Shown here one piece after another: positions 15,908 through 26,295 of a stretch of DNA of 64,000 nucleotides (position 1 is its first letter; each line of letters opens with the position of its first letter). Both the position numbers and the translations under genes were made by a program. Below the pieces are notes generated by a model, which was not told the DNA's origin, did not search any database, and saw only the letters and a list, made by a program, of their open reading frames with translations. Where the stretch lies: NCBI GenBank assembly GCA_017483605.1, contig JAFUWG010000001.1, forward strand, positions 25,541-89,540, in the 5' to 3' direction. This stretch comes from Bacteroidaceae bacterium (GTDB lineage: Bacteria; Bacteroidota; Bacteroidia; Bacteroidales; Bacteroidaceae).

Positions 15908-17109
15908 AACAGAAGAGACTGATGCTTCTTGGAGGCATAAGATATCTGCTTCCTGTCATCATGGCGGCTCATGAACAGGGTTATTACGTCATTACTGCGG
16001 ACTATGTCCCTGACAATATTGCCCACAAATATAGCGATGAATATGTGAATGTCAGCATCGTGGACAAAGAGGCGGTCCTGAAGGTTGCACGAGAAAAAGA
16101 AATAGATGGCATCATGTCATTCGGCGTTGATCCCGGAGTGGTTGCTGCTTCCTATGTTCAGAATCAGATGGGACTGCCGTCCTTTGGTCCTTTTGAATCC
16201 GTGGAGATTCTGCAGAACAAGGACAAATTCCGTCAGTTCCTTGCAGAGCATGGTTTCAACGTTCCTTTGGCAAAAGGTTTTGGCAGCATTGAGGCAGCCA
16301 TGGCAGAACGTTACTGGTATCCTTGGCCTGTCATTGTAAAGCCAACGGATTCCGCAGGCAGCAAAGGTGTCACCCGCGTAGATTCAGTGGAAAATCTTCG
16401 CCCCGCATTGGAATATGCGATGGAACATTCTATTTCTGGGCACATTATTGTAGAGGAGTTCATAGAAAAGGCGGGGTGTTCTTCGGATACTGACAGCATG
16501 TCTATTGATGGTCAATTGGCATTCATCAGTTTCAATGCCCAGCGTTTCGATGCGAATGCAGCCAACCCATATACACCATCTGCCTATTCATGGCCATCGA
16601 CTTTCACTAAAGAGCAGGAAGAATACCTGGCATCAGAGATACAACGCCTCATCACATTGTTGGGATTGAAAACAGTCGTTTACAACATTGAGGTGCGTGT
16701 CGGCACAAATGGCAAACCCTACATTATGGAATTAACCCCACGGGGTGGGGGAAACCGACTTTGCGAGATGCTCCGTTACGCGACTGGAGTTGATATGATA
16801 ACAGCCATTACCCGTGCAATGGTGGGCGATTCTATTGATGGAATCGAACAAAAGCCGTATAATGGTCATTGGGCAGAGATTATTCTCCATGCGGACAGGG
16901 ATGGCTTTTTTGACCATCTTGAAATCAGCAAAGCACTTCCTGCCGAGATTGTTGAGGAAGACCTGTGGGTCAAGAAGGGCGACCATGTGGATTCATTTGA
17001 GGGCGCTAATAATGCTATTGGTACATTAGTCCTCCGATTTGAAACGCCGGCGGAACTTGAGCGGGCAATCACCAATCAAACAGAATGGCTGAAAATCGTT
17101 GTGAATTGA
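15904..17109 (+). CDS. ATP-grasp ligase of the capsule locus
   Basis: A 401-residue ATP-grasp protein with an N-terminal Rossmann-like part (LLGGIRYLLP) and then the ATP-grasp fold, with VIVKPTDSAGSKGV as the ATP-binding lysine loop and MELTPRGGGN as the metal-binding strand. ATP-grasp ligases join a carboxylate to an amine through an acyl-phosphate. Beside a sugar aminotransferase, the simplest idea is that it acylates or aminoacylates the new amino group, but this is inference. The start at 15904 was chosen because it overlaps the previous stop as ATGA and opens the Rossmann strand directly. Confidence 0.85.
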   Translation: MKQKRLMLLGGIRYLLPVIMAAHEQGYYVITADYVPDNIAHKYSDEYVNVSIVDKEAVLKVAREKEIDGIMSFGVDPGVVAASYVQNQMGLPSFGPFESVEILQNKDKFRQFLAEHGFNVPLAKGFGSIEAAMAERYWYPWPVIVKPTDSAGSKGVTRVDSVENLRPALEYAMEHSISGHIIVEEFIEKAGCSSDTDSMSIDGQLAFISFNAQRFDANAANPYTPSAYSWPSTFTKEQEEYLASEIQRLITLLGLKTVVYNIEVRVGTNGKPYIMELTPRGGGNRLCEMLRYATGVDMITAITRAMVGDSIDGIEQKPYNGHWAEIILHADRDGFFDHLEISKALPAEIVEEDLWVKKGDHVDSFEGANNAIGTLVLRFETPAELERAITNQTEWLKIVVN

Positions 17110-18062
17110 TGGATGCAATCGGTGGATACTTTTCTCTGGAACTCCCTATGCATGAAGAGTTTCACAAGAATGCAATTAAACTAAATACTGGGAGAATTTG
17201 TCTAGAGTACATCTTGCGATGCCGAAAGTACAAGAAGGTCTATATCCCATATTATACTTGCGAGGTTATCCTTGAACCTTTCAAAAAGTTGGGCATAGAG
17301 TACTCTTTCTATCATATCAACATCGATTTTGAAATAGTCGAGGATACATGTCTTAACTCCCATGAAGCAATCCTGTACACAAACTACTGGGGACTTAATC
17401 AGCACAATGTCATTAAATATTCGGAGCGATATGGACGACAACTGATTATAGACAACACTCAGGCATTTTATGCAAAACCAATAGAAGGGATAGACACATT
17501 TTATACTTGTCGTAAGTTCTTTGGTGTTCCAGATGGGGCATATCTCTATACGGATGCCAAGTTGGGCCTTGAAATAGAGCAAGATGTCTCGTATGAACGG
17601 GTGACGCATCTTCTCAAGCGGATAGATCTTGGTGCTGAAGCCGGTTTCATGGATTTCAGAAAAGCGGACGATGCTCTGGACAATCAGCCGATGCTGCGTA
17701 TGTCAAGACTGACAGAACGGATGATGCAGGCAATTGATTACGGATTTGTTGCAAGGCGTAGAAAAGATAATTTTATGCAATTGCATGGATTATTGAAAGA
17801 TGGGAATCTGCTTCATCTGCAATATGATGAGGAAGCCGTTCCTATGGTATATCCATATCTGATGGACAAAGAAGGTCTTCGGGAGTCTTTGATTCGAAAT
17901 AAGATATTTGTGGCAAGATATTGGCCCAATGTTGATGAATGGGCTGGAGGACAAGCGGAAGAGACAACGTTGGCGAAACAATTGATACCTCTACCCGTTG
18001 ACCAGCGATATGGAGAAGTGGAAATGGAATGTATAATAAATAAAATAAAGGAATTTGTATGA
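17109..18062 (+). CDS. PLP-dependent aminotransferase-like protein (divergent DegT type)
   Basis: A 317-residue protein with the layout of a fold-type I PLP enzyme: YIPYYTCEVILEP where the family has its substrate loop, IIDNTQAF as the PLP-Asp strand and CRKFFGVPDGAYLY with Lys136 as the probable Schiff-base lysine. It is shorter and more diverged than the aminotransferase at 14795, with no close family I can name. It may act on a different sugar or be catalytically altered. The start at 17109 overlaps the previous stop as TGATG. From here to about 29000 the genes are visibly more AT-rich than the rest of the window, a sign of transfer. Confidence 0.75.
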   Translation: MDAIGGYFSLELPMHEEFHKNAIKLNTGRICLEYILRCRKYKKVYIPYYTCEVILEPFKKLGIEYSFYHINIDFEIVEDTCLNSHEAILYTNYWGLNQHNVIKYSERYGRQLIIDNTQAFYAKPIEGIDTFYTCRKFFGVPDGAYLYTDAKLGLEIEQDVSYERVTHLLKRIDLGAEAGFMDFRKADDALDNQPMLRMSRLTERMMQAIDYGFVARRRKDNFMQLHGLLKDGNLLHLQYDEEAVPMVYPYLMDKEGLRESLIRNKIFVARYWPNVDEWAGGQAEETTLAKQLIPLPVDQRYGEVEMECIINKIKEFV

Positions 18063-19051
18063 AGAAGAGAATTTTGATTTTTGGTGCGACAGGCAATGTT
18101 GGCTCATACCTATTTAAATATGCGACAGAATATTTTGATAAAAGCGAATATGAAATCATCGCATCAGGGCGGAGAAAAACAGATTTCTTCTCAAAGAGGG
18201 GATACGAATATTATTCTGTAGATTTAACAAAACAAGAAGAATTAGCCCAGTTACCTTCCGAAAATGTGTATGCAGTGATGCTGTTAGCTTCAGAAATTCC
18301 ATCATATATGGCAGATTACGATGCAAAGAAATATCTGGACTCTATCGTTATTGGAGGATATAATGTGCTGGAATACTGTAGAAAGAATCATGTTGACAGG
18401 TTATTGTATACACAAACCGTTTTTGACATTTCACTTTATCCCCATGAGTTGCTCTCTCCTGATTTAAAGCCAAACTTTAGTTATACAGGAGATCATGCTA
18501 TGTATGTGATAGCCAAAAATACAATGCTTGAAATGATGGAGCATTATTGGCAGGAGTATGGTCTGAAGAAATTTGTATTTAGATTGCCTACTATATACAG
18601 TTATAGTCCATATCCATATTATTTCCCCAAAGGAATTAAGACCAAGCGGCCTGTATACACAATGATAGAAAAGGCAATGAATAGTGAACCTCTTGAAATT
18701 TATGGTGACGGGACTTATGCAAAGGATATGGTTCATGTTTATGATTTTAGTCAGGAATTATGTAAAGCTGTAGAAGCCAAGGTTAATGGTGGTATATATA
18801 ATATCGGGACAGGTGTTCCCGTAACAATAGAGGAACAGATTCATACGATTGTTGAGGTGTTTTCTCCTAAAAACAAACCGTCTGAAATTATCTATCGTAA
18901 AGACAAAACCTGTGGTGGCGGTTTCCTAATGGATATTTCAAATGCTAAAAAGGATTTTGGATATGAACCGCAGTACGATTGTCGTGCTCTCTTTGAAGAT
19001 TACAAGAAAGAAATGGAAATCAAGAGATTTGCAGAACTTCGATTAAAATAA
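18059..19051 (+). CDS. NAD-dependent epimerase/dehydratase (extended SDR)
   Basis: A 330-residue extended short-chain dehydrogenase. The NAD-binding motif GATGNVGSY lies at residues 9-17, and the catalytic YVIAK (YxxxK) is in the middle of the protein near residue 150. It modifies a nucleotide-sugar, for example by epimerisation, dehydration or reduction. The start overlaps the previous stop as ATGA. It is one of four SDR proteins in this cluster, so the capsule contains several unusual sugars. Confidence 0.88.
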   Translation: MKKRILIFGATGNVGSYLFKYATEYFDKSEYEIIASGRRKTDFFSKRGYEYYSVDLTKQEELAQLPSENVYAVMLLASEIPSYMADYDAKKYLDSIVIGGYNVLEYCRKNHVDRLLYTQTVFDISLYPHELLSPDLKPNFSYTGDHAMYVIAKNTMLEMMEHYWQEYGLKKFVFRLPTIYSYSPYPYYFPKGIKTKRPVYTMIEKAMNSEPLEIYGDGTYAKDMVHVYDFSQELCKAVEAKVNGGIYNIGTGVPVTIEEQIHTIVEVFSPKNKPSEIIYRKDKTCGGGFLMDISNAKKDFGYEPQYDCRALFEDYKKEMEIKRFAELRLK

Positions 19052-20482
19052 GTGGCCGATTCATTAAAACATAAAACCGTAAAGGGAGCCTTTTGGAGTT
19101 TTGCGGAGCGTTTTACTGCACAAGGAATCCATTTTTTGGTGATGATTATCATTGCTCGAATATTGTCACCCAAAGAATTTGGACTTATAGGCATGCTTGC
19201 TATTTTTATGGCAGTGGCCCAGTCGCTAATTGACAGCGGTTTCTCTCAGGCTCTTATTAGGAAGTTGGATAGGACGGAGGAGGATAAGAACACTGTTTTT
19301 TATTTCAATATTGTCGTTAGTTTCATCCTGTACCTTCTGTTTTATTCAATTTCTCCATTGGTGGCAAATTTTTACAATGAGCCACAATTGACGGCAGTGA
19401 TGAAAGTTGTCTGTCTTGTTGTTGTTATCGATTCCTTTGCTGTAGTACAGCGTGCATTATATACGATTAAAATAGATTTCAAAACACAGACAAAAACAAC
19501 GCTCATTGCAGCCATTGCTTCAGGGGCTGTAGGCATTTATTTCGCTTACACAGGTTATGGGGTATGGGCGTTGGTATATCAGCAACTTGTAAGTTCATGC
19601 GTAACTGTAATTTTCTTGTGGGTCTATTCTGGTTGGTATCCCAAACTTATGTATTCCTGGCATTCGTTCAAGGGACTTTTTGGCTTTGGATCGAAATTAA
19701 TGATTAGCGGATTGCTTGACACACTATATAGGAATGTATATCAATTGATTATAGGCAAAGCCTTTTCTGCTGAAAGTTTGGGATATTACACAAACTCCCA
19801 TAAGTTTTCAGACTTTCCGTCATCAAATTTGACGACGGTTTTACAACGTGTTACATATCCAGTTTTGTGTACAATGCAGAATGAGGATGAGCGTTTAGCA
19901 CAGACTTACAGGAAGTTTCTTCGTTTGTCGGCTTTTGTTATATTCCCATTGATGTGTGGCTTGTCGGCATTGGCTCACCCTCTAATAGATACGGTGTTAG
20001 GTGAGAAATGGCATTATGCGGCAGTGTTGTTGGTACCTCTTTGTTTTCAAATGATGTGGTATCCAATCCATTCAATTAATCTGAATCTTCTTCAAGTGAA
20101 GGGACGTTCAGATTTATTCTTGCGGCTTGAAATAATAAAGAAAGTAATAGGCGTTTCAATTCTTTTTGTTAGTTTGCCTTTTGGCTTATTGGCGATGTGT
20201 TACGCAGGGATTCTAAGTTCTTTGATGAGTTTGGCAATTAATACCTACTATACGGGAAAACTGATAAACGCGGGGTTGCTTGTACAGATGAAAGATATTC
20301 TGACATCACTTCTGCTTTCTCTAATGATGTTTGTGATAGTATTTGGCATAAGTTCTATTCTGAAGGAGAATGTTGTAAAACTATTGGTTGGAATTCCTAC
20401 AGGAATCATCTTCTTTGTTTCTATGGCATTGATATTTAGGATGAAAGAACTTTATTACATTAAAGAATTGATACGAAACTAA
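19052..20482 (+). CDS. Wzx-type polysaccharide flippase
   Basis: A 476-residue integral membrane protein of the oligosaccharide flippase (WzxC/MOP) family with about 12-14 hydrophobic helices. The opening GAFWSFAERFTAQGIHF and the ARILSPKEFGLIGM segment are typical. It moves lipid-linked repeat units across the inner membrane to be polymerised by the EpsG-like protein at 24282. The frame starts with GTG at 19052, immediately after the previous TAA. Confidence 0.93.
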   Translation: MADSLKHKTVKGAFWSFAERFTAQGIHFLVMIIIARILSPKEFGLIGMLAIFMAVAQSLIDSGFSQALIRKLDRTEEDKNTVFYFNIVVSFILYLLFYSISPLVANFYNEPQLTAVMKVVCLVVVIDSFAVVQRALYTIKIDFKTQTKTTLIAAIASGAVGIYFAYTGYGVWALVYQQLVSSCVTVIFLWVYSGWYPKLMYSWHSFKGLFGFGSKLMISGLLDTLYRNVYQLIIGKAFSAESLGYYTNSHKFSDFPSSNLTTVLQRVTYPVLCTMQNEDERLAQTYRKFLRLSAFVIFPLMCGLSALAHPLIDTVLGEKWHYAAVLLVPLCFQMMWYPIHSINLNLLQVKGRSDLFLRLEIIKKVIGVSILFVSLPFGLLAMCYAGILSSLMSLAINTYYTGKLINAGLLVQMKDILTSLLLSLMMFVIVFGISSILKENVVKLLVGIPTGIIFFVSMALIFRMKELYYIKELIRN

Positions 20483-20483
20483 T

Positions 20484-21467
20484 ATGGAAAGTAAAAATGA
20501 TATTCTTGTTAGTGTCTGTTCAATCACATACAATCAGGCACCTTATATTCGCCAGTGCATAGATGGCATCTTGATGCAAAAGACAAATTTTAAGTACGAG
20601 GTGATAATTCATGATGATTGTTCTACGGATGGTACAACGGAAATCATTCGTGAATACGCTGAAAAGTATCCAGATTTGATTGTGCCGATATTTCAATCTG
20701 TAAATCAATACCAGAACGGGAATAGAAGTATTATGGCAACCTTTGTCTATCCAAAAGCGAGAGGGAAATATATTGCGATATGTGAAGGCGATGACTATTG
20801 GACTGACCCGTTGAAATTGCAGAAACAGGTGGATTTTCTAGAGGAACATCCTGATTATGGGATGTGTTATACGAAGACATATAAGTTGTATAACAATAAG
20901 ATTACAGGTGTATGGGGGGACGAGGATTGTTCTTTTTATGGGTTGTTGAATTATAAGATAATACCAACTTTGTCAAGAGTAGAGAGACGTTCTGTTTATG
21001 ATAGATACATTGCGGAAATAAAACCACAAACGCACAATTGGCTTATGGGAGATTTCCCTGCTCTTCTTTTTTATTCTCTTGAATCTAAAATTCATATGAT
21101 TAATGAAGTTACAGGTGTATATAGAGTATTAGACAGTAGTGCTTCGCATAGTAAGGATATGAATAAGTTAATTAGATTTTATGATAGTGCAGATGATATA
21201 AGAATATTTTTTCTCAATAAGTATATAAAGAATGATCAAGAAAGGGCAAACCTGTTGAAACAAATAAAGAAAAACGGAATTCAATATAAAATCAGTTTAT
21301 ATGTACAACACAATGATTTTGAAAAAGCAAGAGGATTGTATCATGAAGCCAATATCTATTTGGAAAGAACAAAAAGAATGGAATATGGTATAGCAGTTTG
21401 TTCCCCAATTTTATTTAGCATATATAGAAAGGTGAAAAAGATAAAGACTCTTTTTGCAAGTAATTAG
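20484..21467 (+). CDS. Glycosyltransferase, GT2 family
   Basis: A 327-residue GT-A fold transferase. The N-terminus has SVCSITYNQAPYIR, the nucleotide-binding DDCSTDGT and the metal-binding EGDDYW region near residue 95. The C-terminal part is basic and helical. It adds one sugar to the lipid-linked repeat unit on the cytoplasmic face. A 103-base AT-rich gap with a short repeated phrase (AGAATTAAGTGAC twice at 21466-21492) separates it from the next gene. Confidence 0.9.
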   Translation: MESKNDILVSVCSITYNQAPYIRQCIDGILMQKTNFKYEVIIHDDCSTDGTTEIIREYAEKYPDLIVPIFQSVNQYQNGNRSIMATFVYPKARGKYIAICEGDDYWTDPLKLQKQVDFLEEHPDYGMCYTKTYKLYNNKITGVWGDEDCSFYGLLNYKIIPTLSRVERRSVYDRYIAEIKPQTHNWLMGDFPALLFYSLESKIHMINEVTGVYRVLDSSASHSKDMNKLIRFYDSADDIRIFFLNKYIKNDQERANLLKQIKKNGIQYKISLYVQHNDFEKARGLYHEANIYLERTKRMEYGIAVCSPILFSIYRKVKKIKTLFASN

Positions 21468-21570
21468 AATTAAGTGACTAGAATTAAGTGACGAAAGATT
21501 GTATTAGTTAATAATAGGATTAGAATAAAATAAACTTATTTGGCGGAGTATTTTAAAAGGGAGATGTGAG

Positions 21571-22197
21571 GTGATTTTTATGGTACAGAAATTTGTTCGG
21601 TATATTGAGGGGTGGAGAAATCGTAAATTGATTGCCCAACATGCTATTATTGGAAAAGGGACTATGAATCGTGATATAAAGATACGATTAGATAATCCCC
21701 AAGAAAAAAGAACTTATTTGAAAATAGGAACAAATTGTATAGTTTCTGGCACATTCATTTTTGAATCACCCCAAGGATATGTTACCATTGGTAATCATTC
21801 ATATATCGGGGGGGGGATTTTTATCTGTCGATCTTCAATTAATATAGGCAATAATGTTACCATTGCATGGGGCGGAACAATTTATGACCATGACTCGCAT
21901 TCTTTGGACTACATGAAACGCAGACAAGATATAGATGACGAACTGAATGACATTCGAAGTGGTCGCAACTTCATTGCTAATAAGGATTGGAGTTGTGTTA
22001 ATAGTAAACCGATTAAGATATGTGATGATGCTTGGATTGGTATGAATGTTTTCATTTTGAAAGGCGTGACAGTTGGTGAAGGTGCGATTGTGGGGGCAGG
22101 AAGTGTGGTTACGAAAGATGTTCCAGCATGGACGGTCGTGGCTGGTAATCCTGCAAGAGTAGTGAAAACACTAAAAATAAACTCTTCAAAAATATGA
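21571..22197 (+). CDS. Left-handed beta-helix (hexapeptide) acyltransferase
   Basis: A 208-residue protein with hexapeptide repeats through its centre (isoleucine/valine every six residues, [22 protein letters not shown]) and the C-terminal block [22 protein letters not shown] that marks the NodL/WbbJ/MaaT kind. HDSH near residue 110 contains the likely catalytic His. It probably O-acetylates a capsule sugar. The start may be the GTG at 21571 or the ATG at 21580, and the ATG is the safer choice if the purine-rich stretch upstream is ignored. Confidence 0.88.
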   Translation: MIFMVQKFVRYIEGWRNRKLIAQHAIIGKGTMNRDIKIRLDNPQEKRTYLKIGTNCIVSGTFIFESPQGYVTIGNHSYIGGGIFICRSSINIGNNVTIAWGGTIYDHDSHSLDYMKRRQDIDDELNDIRSGRNFIANKDWSCVNSKPIKICDDAWIGMNVFILKGVTVGEGAIVGAGSVVTKDVPAWTVVAGNPARVVKTLKINSSKI

Positions 22198-23084
22198 AAA
22201 TATTAGTTGTTGGCTCCAAAGGGTTCATTGGGAGTCATTGTGTGGAATACTTCTCTAAAGACAATGAAGTATGGGGGTGTGATGTGGTATTAGATTACAA
22301 CACTCCTAAATATGTAGCAATCGACTCTGTTGATAGCGATTTTCTGGAAATTTTCCAACAAAGTTCATTTGATGTGTGCATCAATTGCTCGGGAGCAGCA
22401 AATGTTCCATTTTCCTTACAGAAGCCGTTTAATGACTTTAAACTTAATACACTTAATGTGTTTAAGTTGTTGGAAGCCATTCGGCTATATGCACCGACAT
22501 GTAAATTCATTACCATGTCTAGTGCTGCTGTGTATGGTAATCCTGAATATCTTCCTATCACTGAGGGACAGAAATGTAAGCCCGTCTCGCCTTATGGATT
22601 CCACAAAGTGATGGCTGAGATGATATGCGAGGAATATAGCAGATTTTGGGGGATGAAAACATGTTGTTTACGAATATTCTCGGCATACGGCCCTCGGCTG
22701 AAGAAGCAACTCTTTTGGGATTTATGTCATAAAATAAAGGAACAAGAAGAACCAACTCTTTGGGGTACTGGTCGTGAAAGCCGAGATTTTATTTATATCA
22801 GCGATATCATAAAGATTGTAGATTTGGCTATAAATCATTCAATGTTTGATGGTGAGGTTGTAAATGTAGCTAATGGAAAACAGATAACGATTGCAGAGGT
22901 TGCAGAAACTGTTCGTCAAACCTACGGAACTGATAAAATCATTCGTTTTAACGGTGAGACACGTGAGGGCGATCCGATAAATTGGGAGGCGGATATAGAA
23001 ACAATAAAAAAATGGGGATATGTAAAAACCGTAGATTTAGACGAAGGTGTTAAAAACTATATTAATTGGATAAACAAATTGTAA
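22194..23084 (+). CDS. NAD-dependent epimerase/dehydratase (extended SDR)
   Basis: A 296-residue extended SDR with GSKGFIGSH near the N-terminus, the SSAAVYG strand and the catalytic YGFHK, followed by RIFSAYGPR. It resembles UDP-sugar 4-epimerases or reductases, but is short. It overlaps the previous stop as ATGA. The exact substrate is unknown. Confidence 0.88.
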   Translation: MKILVVGSKGFIGSHCVEYFSKDNEVWGCDVVLDYNTPKYVAIDSVDSDFLEIFQQSSFDVCINCSGAANVPFSLQKPFNDFKLNTLNVFKLLEAIRLYAPTCKFITMSSAAVYGNPEYLPITEGQKCKPVSPYGFHKVMAEMICEEYSRFWGMKTCCLRIFSAYGPRLKKQLFWDLCHKIKEQEEPTLWGTGRESRDFIYISDIIKIVDLAINHSMFDGEVVNVANGKQITIAEVAETVRQTYGTDKIIRFNGETREGDPINWEADIETIKKWGYVKTVDLDEGVKNYINWINKL

Positions 23085-23090
23085 AAACTC

Positions 23091-24242
23091 ATGTATATGG
23101 AAGGGCGAGTACGCATTGGAATCTATTATAAGTGGGACAAATCATGGATGGGAGGATTTTATTACATTCAAAATTTGTTGGTGTCTCTTAATTTCCTAAA
23201 TGATGAAGAAAAACCAATGATAGATTTTTATTGTCGGGAATTTGATATTTTTGAAAAGATGTCAAAATTTTCGTCATATCCGTATTTAATTTACAATGAG
23301 GTTAAAGAATCTTTTTTATACAGAGGTATTAAAAAGTTTATTCGTTATATCAATGAAGATTTGGCATATCGGATTCCAACCATAAAATTCAGAAAGGATG
23401 ACTTATTTGTTTATCCTTATGAAATGTCAACAAATATTCCATGTGTAAGCTGGAAACCTGACTTCCAAGAAAAATATCTTCCTGAATATTTCTCGAAAAA
23501 GGAAGTGAAATATCGAGATTTTTCCATCATATATTCAAGCAAACATAATGTTCCAATTGTTTTTAGCAGTTTTGATAGTCTAAATGACTATAAGAAGTTT
23601 TATCCTCATTTCAATAATAAAATATTTGTCTTACACTTTGGTGTCAATATTCCAGATTTTTCAAATGTGAGAATCGAAGAACTATATAAACGCTATGAAA
23701 TTTCTTCTCCATATTTGTTGTGTGCAAATCAGTTTTGGAAACACAAAAATCATCTGTTCCTATTTCGTGCCTTTAAAAAAGCACTCGATGCAGGATTGAA
23801 AATGCAACTTATATGTACAGGCGCATTTTCTGATTATCGAAACACTCAATACATAAAGGATATTAAAGACTATATCAAGACTTTCCATTTAGAAAACAAA
23901 ATAAAGTTTCTCGGATTGATAGAAAAAACGGAGTTATTATGTTTAATGAGTAATTCTTATGCTATAGTGCAGCCTTCATTGTTCGAAGGATGGAATACAA
24001 CTGTGGAAGAATGTAAAGCCTTGAATAAATTTGTATTTTTGTCCAATATAAATGTGCATAAAGAACAAATGAGTCAGAATGTCTGTTTTTTTGACCCGCA
24101 TAATGAATCTGATTTGGTGGAAAAACTACTCCATGTCTCACCAATTGTTAAACCTTGCGATTATTCTACTTCTATGAAGGATTTTGGAAAAAGTTTCATG
24201 GCTATAATTAGATATATGAAACAAGACAATCTTGCTATATGA
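23091..24242 (+). CDS. Glycosyltransferase, GT4 family
   Basis: A 383-residue GT-B type transferase. The C-terminal half shows the GT4 pattern (SPYLLCANQFWKHKNH, then IKFLGLIEKTEL and QPSLFEGWNTTVEE with the E-x7-E region). It transfers a sugar with retention of configuration onto the growing repeat unit. The start at 23091 could also be the second Met three codons on. Strongly AT-rich. Confidence 0.9.
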   Translation: MYMEGRVRIGIYYKWDKSWMGGFYYIQNLLVSLNFLNDEEKPMIDFYCREFDIFEKMSKFSSYPYLIYNEVKESFLYRGIKKFIRYINEDLAYRIPTIKFRKDDLFVYPYEMSTNIPCVSWKPDFQEKYLPEYFSKKEVKYRDFSIIYSSKHNVPIVFSSFDSLNDYKKFYPHFNNKIFVLHFGVNIPDFSNVRIEELYKRYEISSPYLLCANQFWKHKNHLFLFRAFKKALDAGLKMQLICTGAFSDYRNTQYIKDIKDYIKTFHLENKIKFLGLIEKTELLCLMSNSYAIVQPSLFEGWNTTVEECKALNKFVFLSNINVHKEQMSQNVCFFDPHNESDLVEKLLHVSPIVKPCDYSTSMKDFGKSFMAIIRYMKQDNLAI

Positions 24243-24281
24243 AAATAGTTTTCACTATTAGAATAGAATAATTCTTTCTGT

Positions 24282-25472
24282 ATGATTGTTTTTCAATACA
24301 TCGTATTGTTTTTGGCAATGCTTTTTATTTTATATTTATCGGGGCGTAAACTCAGATATAAATATAAAATCTTATCGCCAGCAGGTATTACAGCAATTTT
24401 TGTGTATACTCTGAATGAAGGACTGAGATATGGAAGAGGAATGGATTACAATTTGTATGCGATGAATTATGAAGATTTGGCTGCAGGAAAAGAATCCAGA
24501 TGGGATATGAGTTTTTTATATATTGCCAAATTTTTGATAAATTTTGATATTCCATGGCAGGGTTATGTTTTATTAATGAGTTTTATGTTTATTTTTGCAA
24601 CCCTTTGTTTGTTGCGAAACTATCAAGAACTTTGCCCTTGGGCTTTACCGCTTTTCGTAATGTTTTCAATACATGAGGTCGAAAATATGGTGAGATGGTA
24701 CATGGGATTTTCTTTTGTTTTAATCGGACTTTCATTTATGATAGACGGGAAAAAGAAAGGACTGATATACTTTCTTCTATATAGCATTTTTGCTTGTACT
24801 TTTCATGTCGCATTAGCCCCTGTGCCTATTATCTTATATTTAGTAACGTTGAAAAAAACTCCCTTTTTTTCTCCGTTTATCACAATCCTTCTTTTTTTTG
24901 CAATATCTTTCTCGTTCCAATCAAAGTTCATGCTGAAATTCGTTGAATTTGCGAATGTGCTATCACTTGTTTCCGAGCGATTTGAGAATTATGGAAATGA
25001 TGCTGAATTTTGGCTTACAGGAGGATTCGCAGGAGAAGGTGGTTTTTCTGTTTTGCCAGATATACAAGAGTTATTGATCTTAGGTTGCATGGTCATTTGG
25101 GGGTATAGAACAATCTCTGTTGCAGGGAAAAAATATCTATATGCTTATAATCTGTTTATTATTGGTTTATTACTACACCCTATAGCAAGGCAGATAGAAT
25201 TGGTCGGAAGATTTGCTCAACCCTTTTATTTTTTCCGTGGCATCGTATTAGCAGGTATTATATATTATATTTACCAGAAAAAGACTCTTGTTGTTAAACC
25301 TGTATTCTTGACCTTGTCCTTGTTGATTTTTCTTAATATGGGACGACGATATATTGCCGCTCCCATCAAGAGCGTTCCAGATCATTATCTATATATATGG
25401 GATAGTGATGGAAAATCTTATGAAAGCATGTATGAGTCTTGGCTGTTTGATATTAAAAATATCCAAAAATAG
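24282..25472 (+). CDS. EpsG-family polysaccharide polymerase (Wzy-type)
   Basis: A 396-residue membrane protein with about ten hydrophobic helices and the EpsG-type RYGRGMDYNLY motif near residue 50, followed by a large periplasmic loop near 225-260. Proteins of this kind link repeat units into the chain at the periplasmic face. With the flippase at 19052 it indicates a Wzx/Wzy-type pathway. The initiating phosphoglycosyl transferase and the Wza/Wzc export parts are not in the window. Confidence 0.85.
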   Translation: MIVFQYIVLFLAMLFILYLSGRKLRYKYKILSPAGITAIFVYTLNEGLRYGRGMDYNLYAMNYEDLAAGKESRWDMSFLYIAKFLINFDIPWQGYVLLMSFMFIFATLCLLRNYQELCPWALPLFVMFSIHEVENMVRWYMGFSFVLIGLSFMIDGKKKGLIYFLLYSIFACTFHVALAPVPIILYLVTLKKTPFFSPFITILLFFAISFSFQSKFMLKFVEFANVLSLVSERFENYGNDAEFWLTGGFAGEGGFSVLPDIQELLILGCMVIWGYRTISVAGKKYLYAYNLFIIGLLLHPIARQIELVGRFAQPFYFFRGIVLAGIIYYIYQKKTLVVKPVFLTLSLLIFLNMGRRYIAAPIKSVPDHYLYIWDSDGKSYESMYESWLFDIKNIQK

Positions 25473-25548
25473 ATAAGTTAATAAACAATAAATATATTCC
25501 AATTATTTGGAAAGCAGCATAGAAGTTATATATTAAAAACGATGTATT

Positions 25549-26292
25549 ATGGGTAATCCATTAGTAACAATAATCATAGCATCATATAATTCAGGGAAGA
25601 CAATACGAAGAGCACTGGATAGTGTGGAGACTCAGACTTTGCAAGATTGGGAGTGTTTGATTGTTGATGGTGCATCAAAAGATGACACTATTGATATTGT
25701 GAAAGAATTCGCTGCTCAAGATGCTCGCTTCAGATATATATCAGAACCAGATAAAGGGATCTATGATGCCTTTAATAAAGGATGGAAAAATGCAAGAGGT
25801 GAATGGATTTATTATCTTGGAAGTGATGATTGGCTTGAGCCAAAAGGATTGCAGGGATTAGCAAATGAGGCAGAGAGGAAATTTGCTATTATTAGTGGTG
25901 ACACAAATTTGATTCGGACAGATGGAAGCGTTCGAATTCTGCTATCTGGAATGCCTAATCTGGGCTGTCATCAGGGCATGATTATGCAAAGATGTATAAT
26001 GGAAGAGATGGGCGGTTTTGATATGAAATATAAAATAATTGCTGATTACGATTTGATTGTGAGGATTTTGAATCGGGATAAAGGAATGAAGATTGTACAT
26101 GTTGTGGTCGCAAATTTTCAAGTAGGGGGCACATCTCAATCGCTCAGCAATATTCTAACATATTCAAAAGAACGCTATGAGATAAATAAAAAATTTGGGA
26201 TGCTAAAGCATCCTTTAATTTCTACGGTTAAGACCGTTCTTAAAAAATATGGCTCAGTTTTAATTAGAAACGTTATAGGTCGCATAAAATAA
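25549..26292 (+). CDS. Glycosyltransferase, GT2 family
   Basis: A 247-residue GT-A transferase with IIASYNSGKTIRRALDS at the N-terminus, the VDGASKDDT nucleotide loop, GIYDAFNKGW and the LGSDDW metal site. These are the marks of the colanic-acid WcaE/WcaA-like GT2 proteins. It adds a sugar to the repeat unit. It follows the polymerase after 76 AT-rich bases. Confidence 0.92.
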   Translation: MGNPLVTIIIASYNSGKTIRRALDSVETQTLQDWECLIVDGASKDDTIDIVKEFAAQDARFRYISEPDKGIYDAFNKGWKNARGEWIYYLGSDDWLEPKGLQGLANEAERKFAIISGDTNLIRTDGSVRILLSGMPNLGCHQGMIMQRCIMEEMGGFDMKYKIIADYDLIVRILNRDKGMKIVHVVVANFQVGGTSQSLSNILTYSKERYEINKKFGMLKHPLISTVKTVLKKYGSVLIRNVIGRIK

Positions 26293-26295
26293 CTT

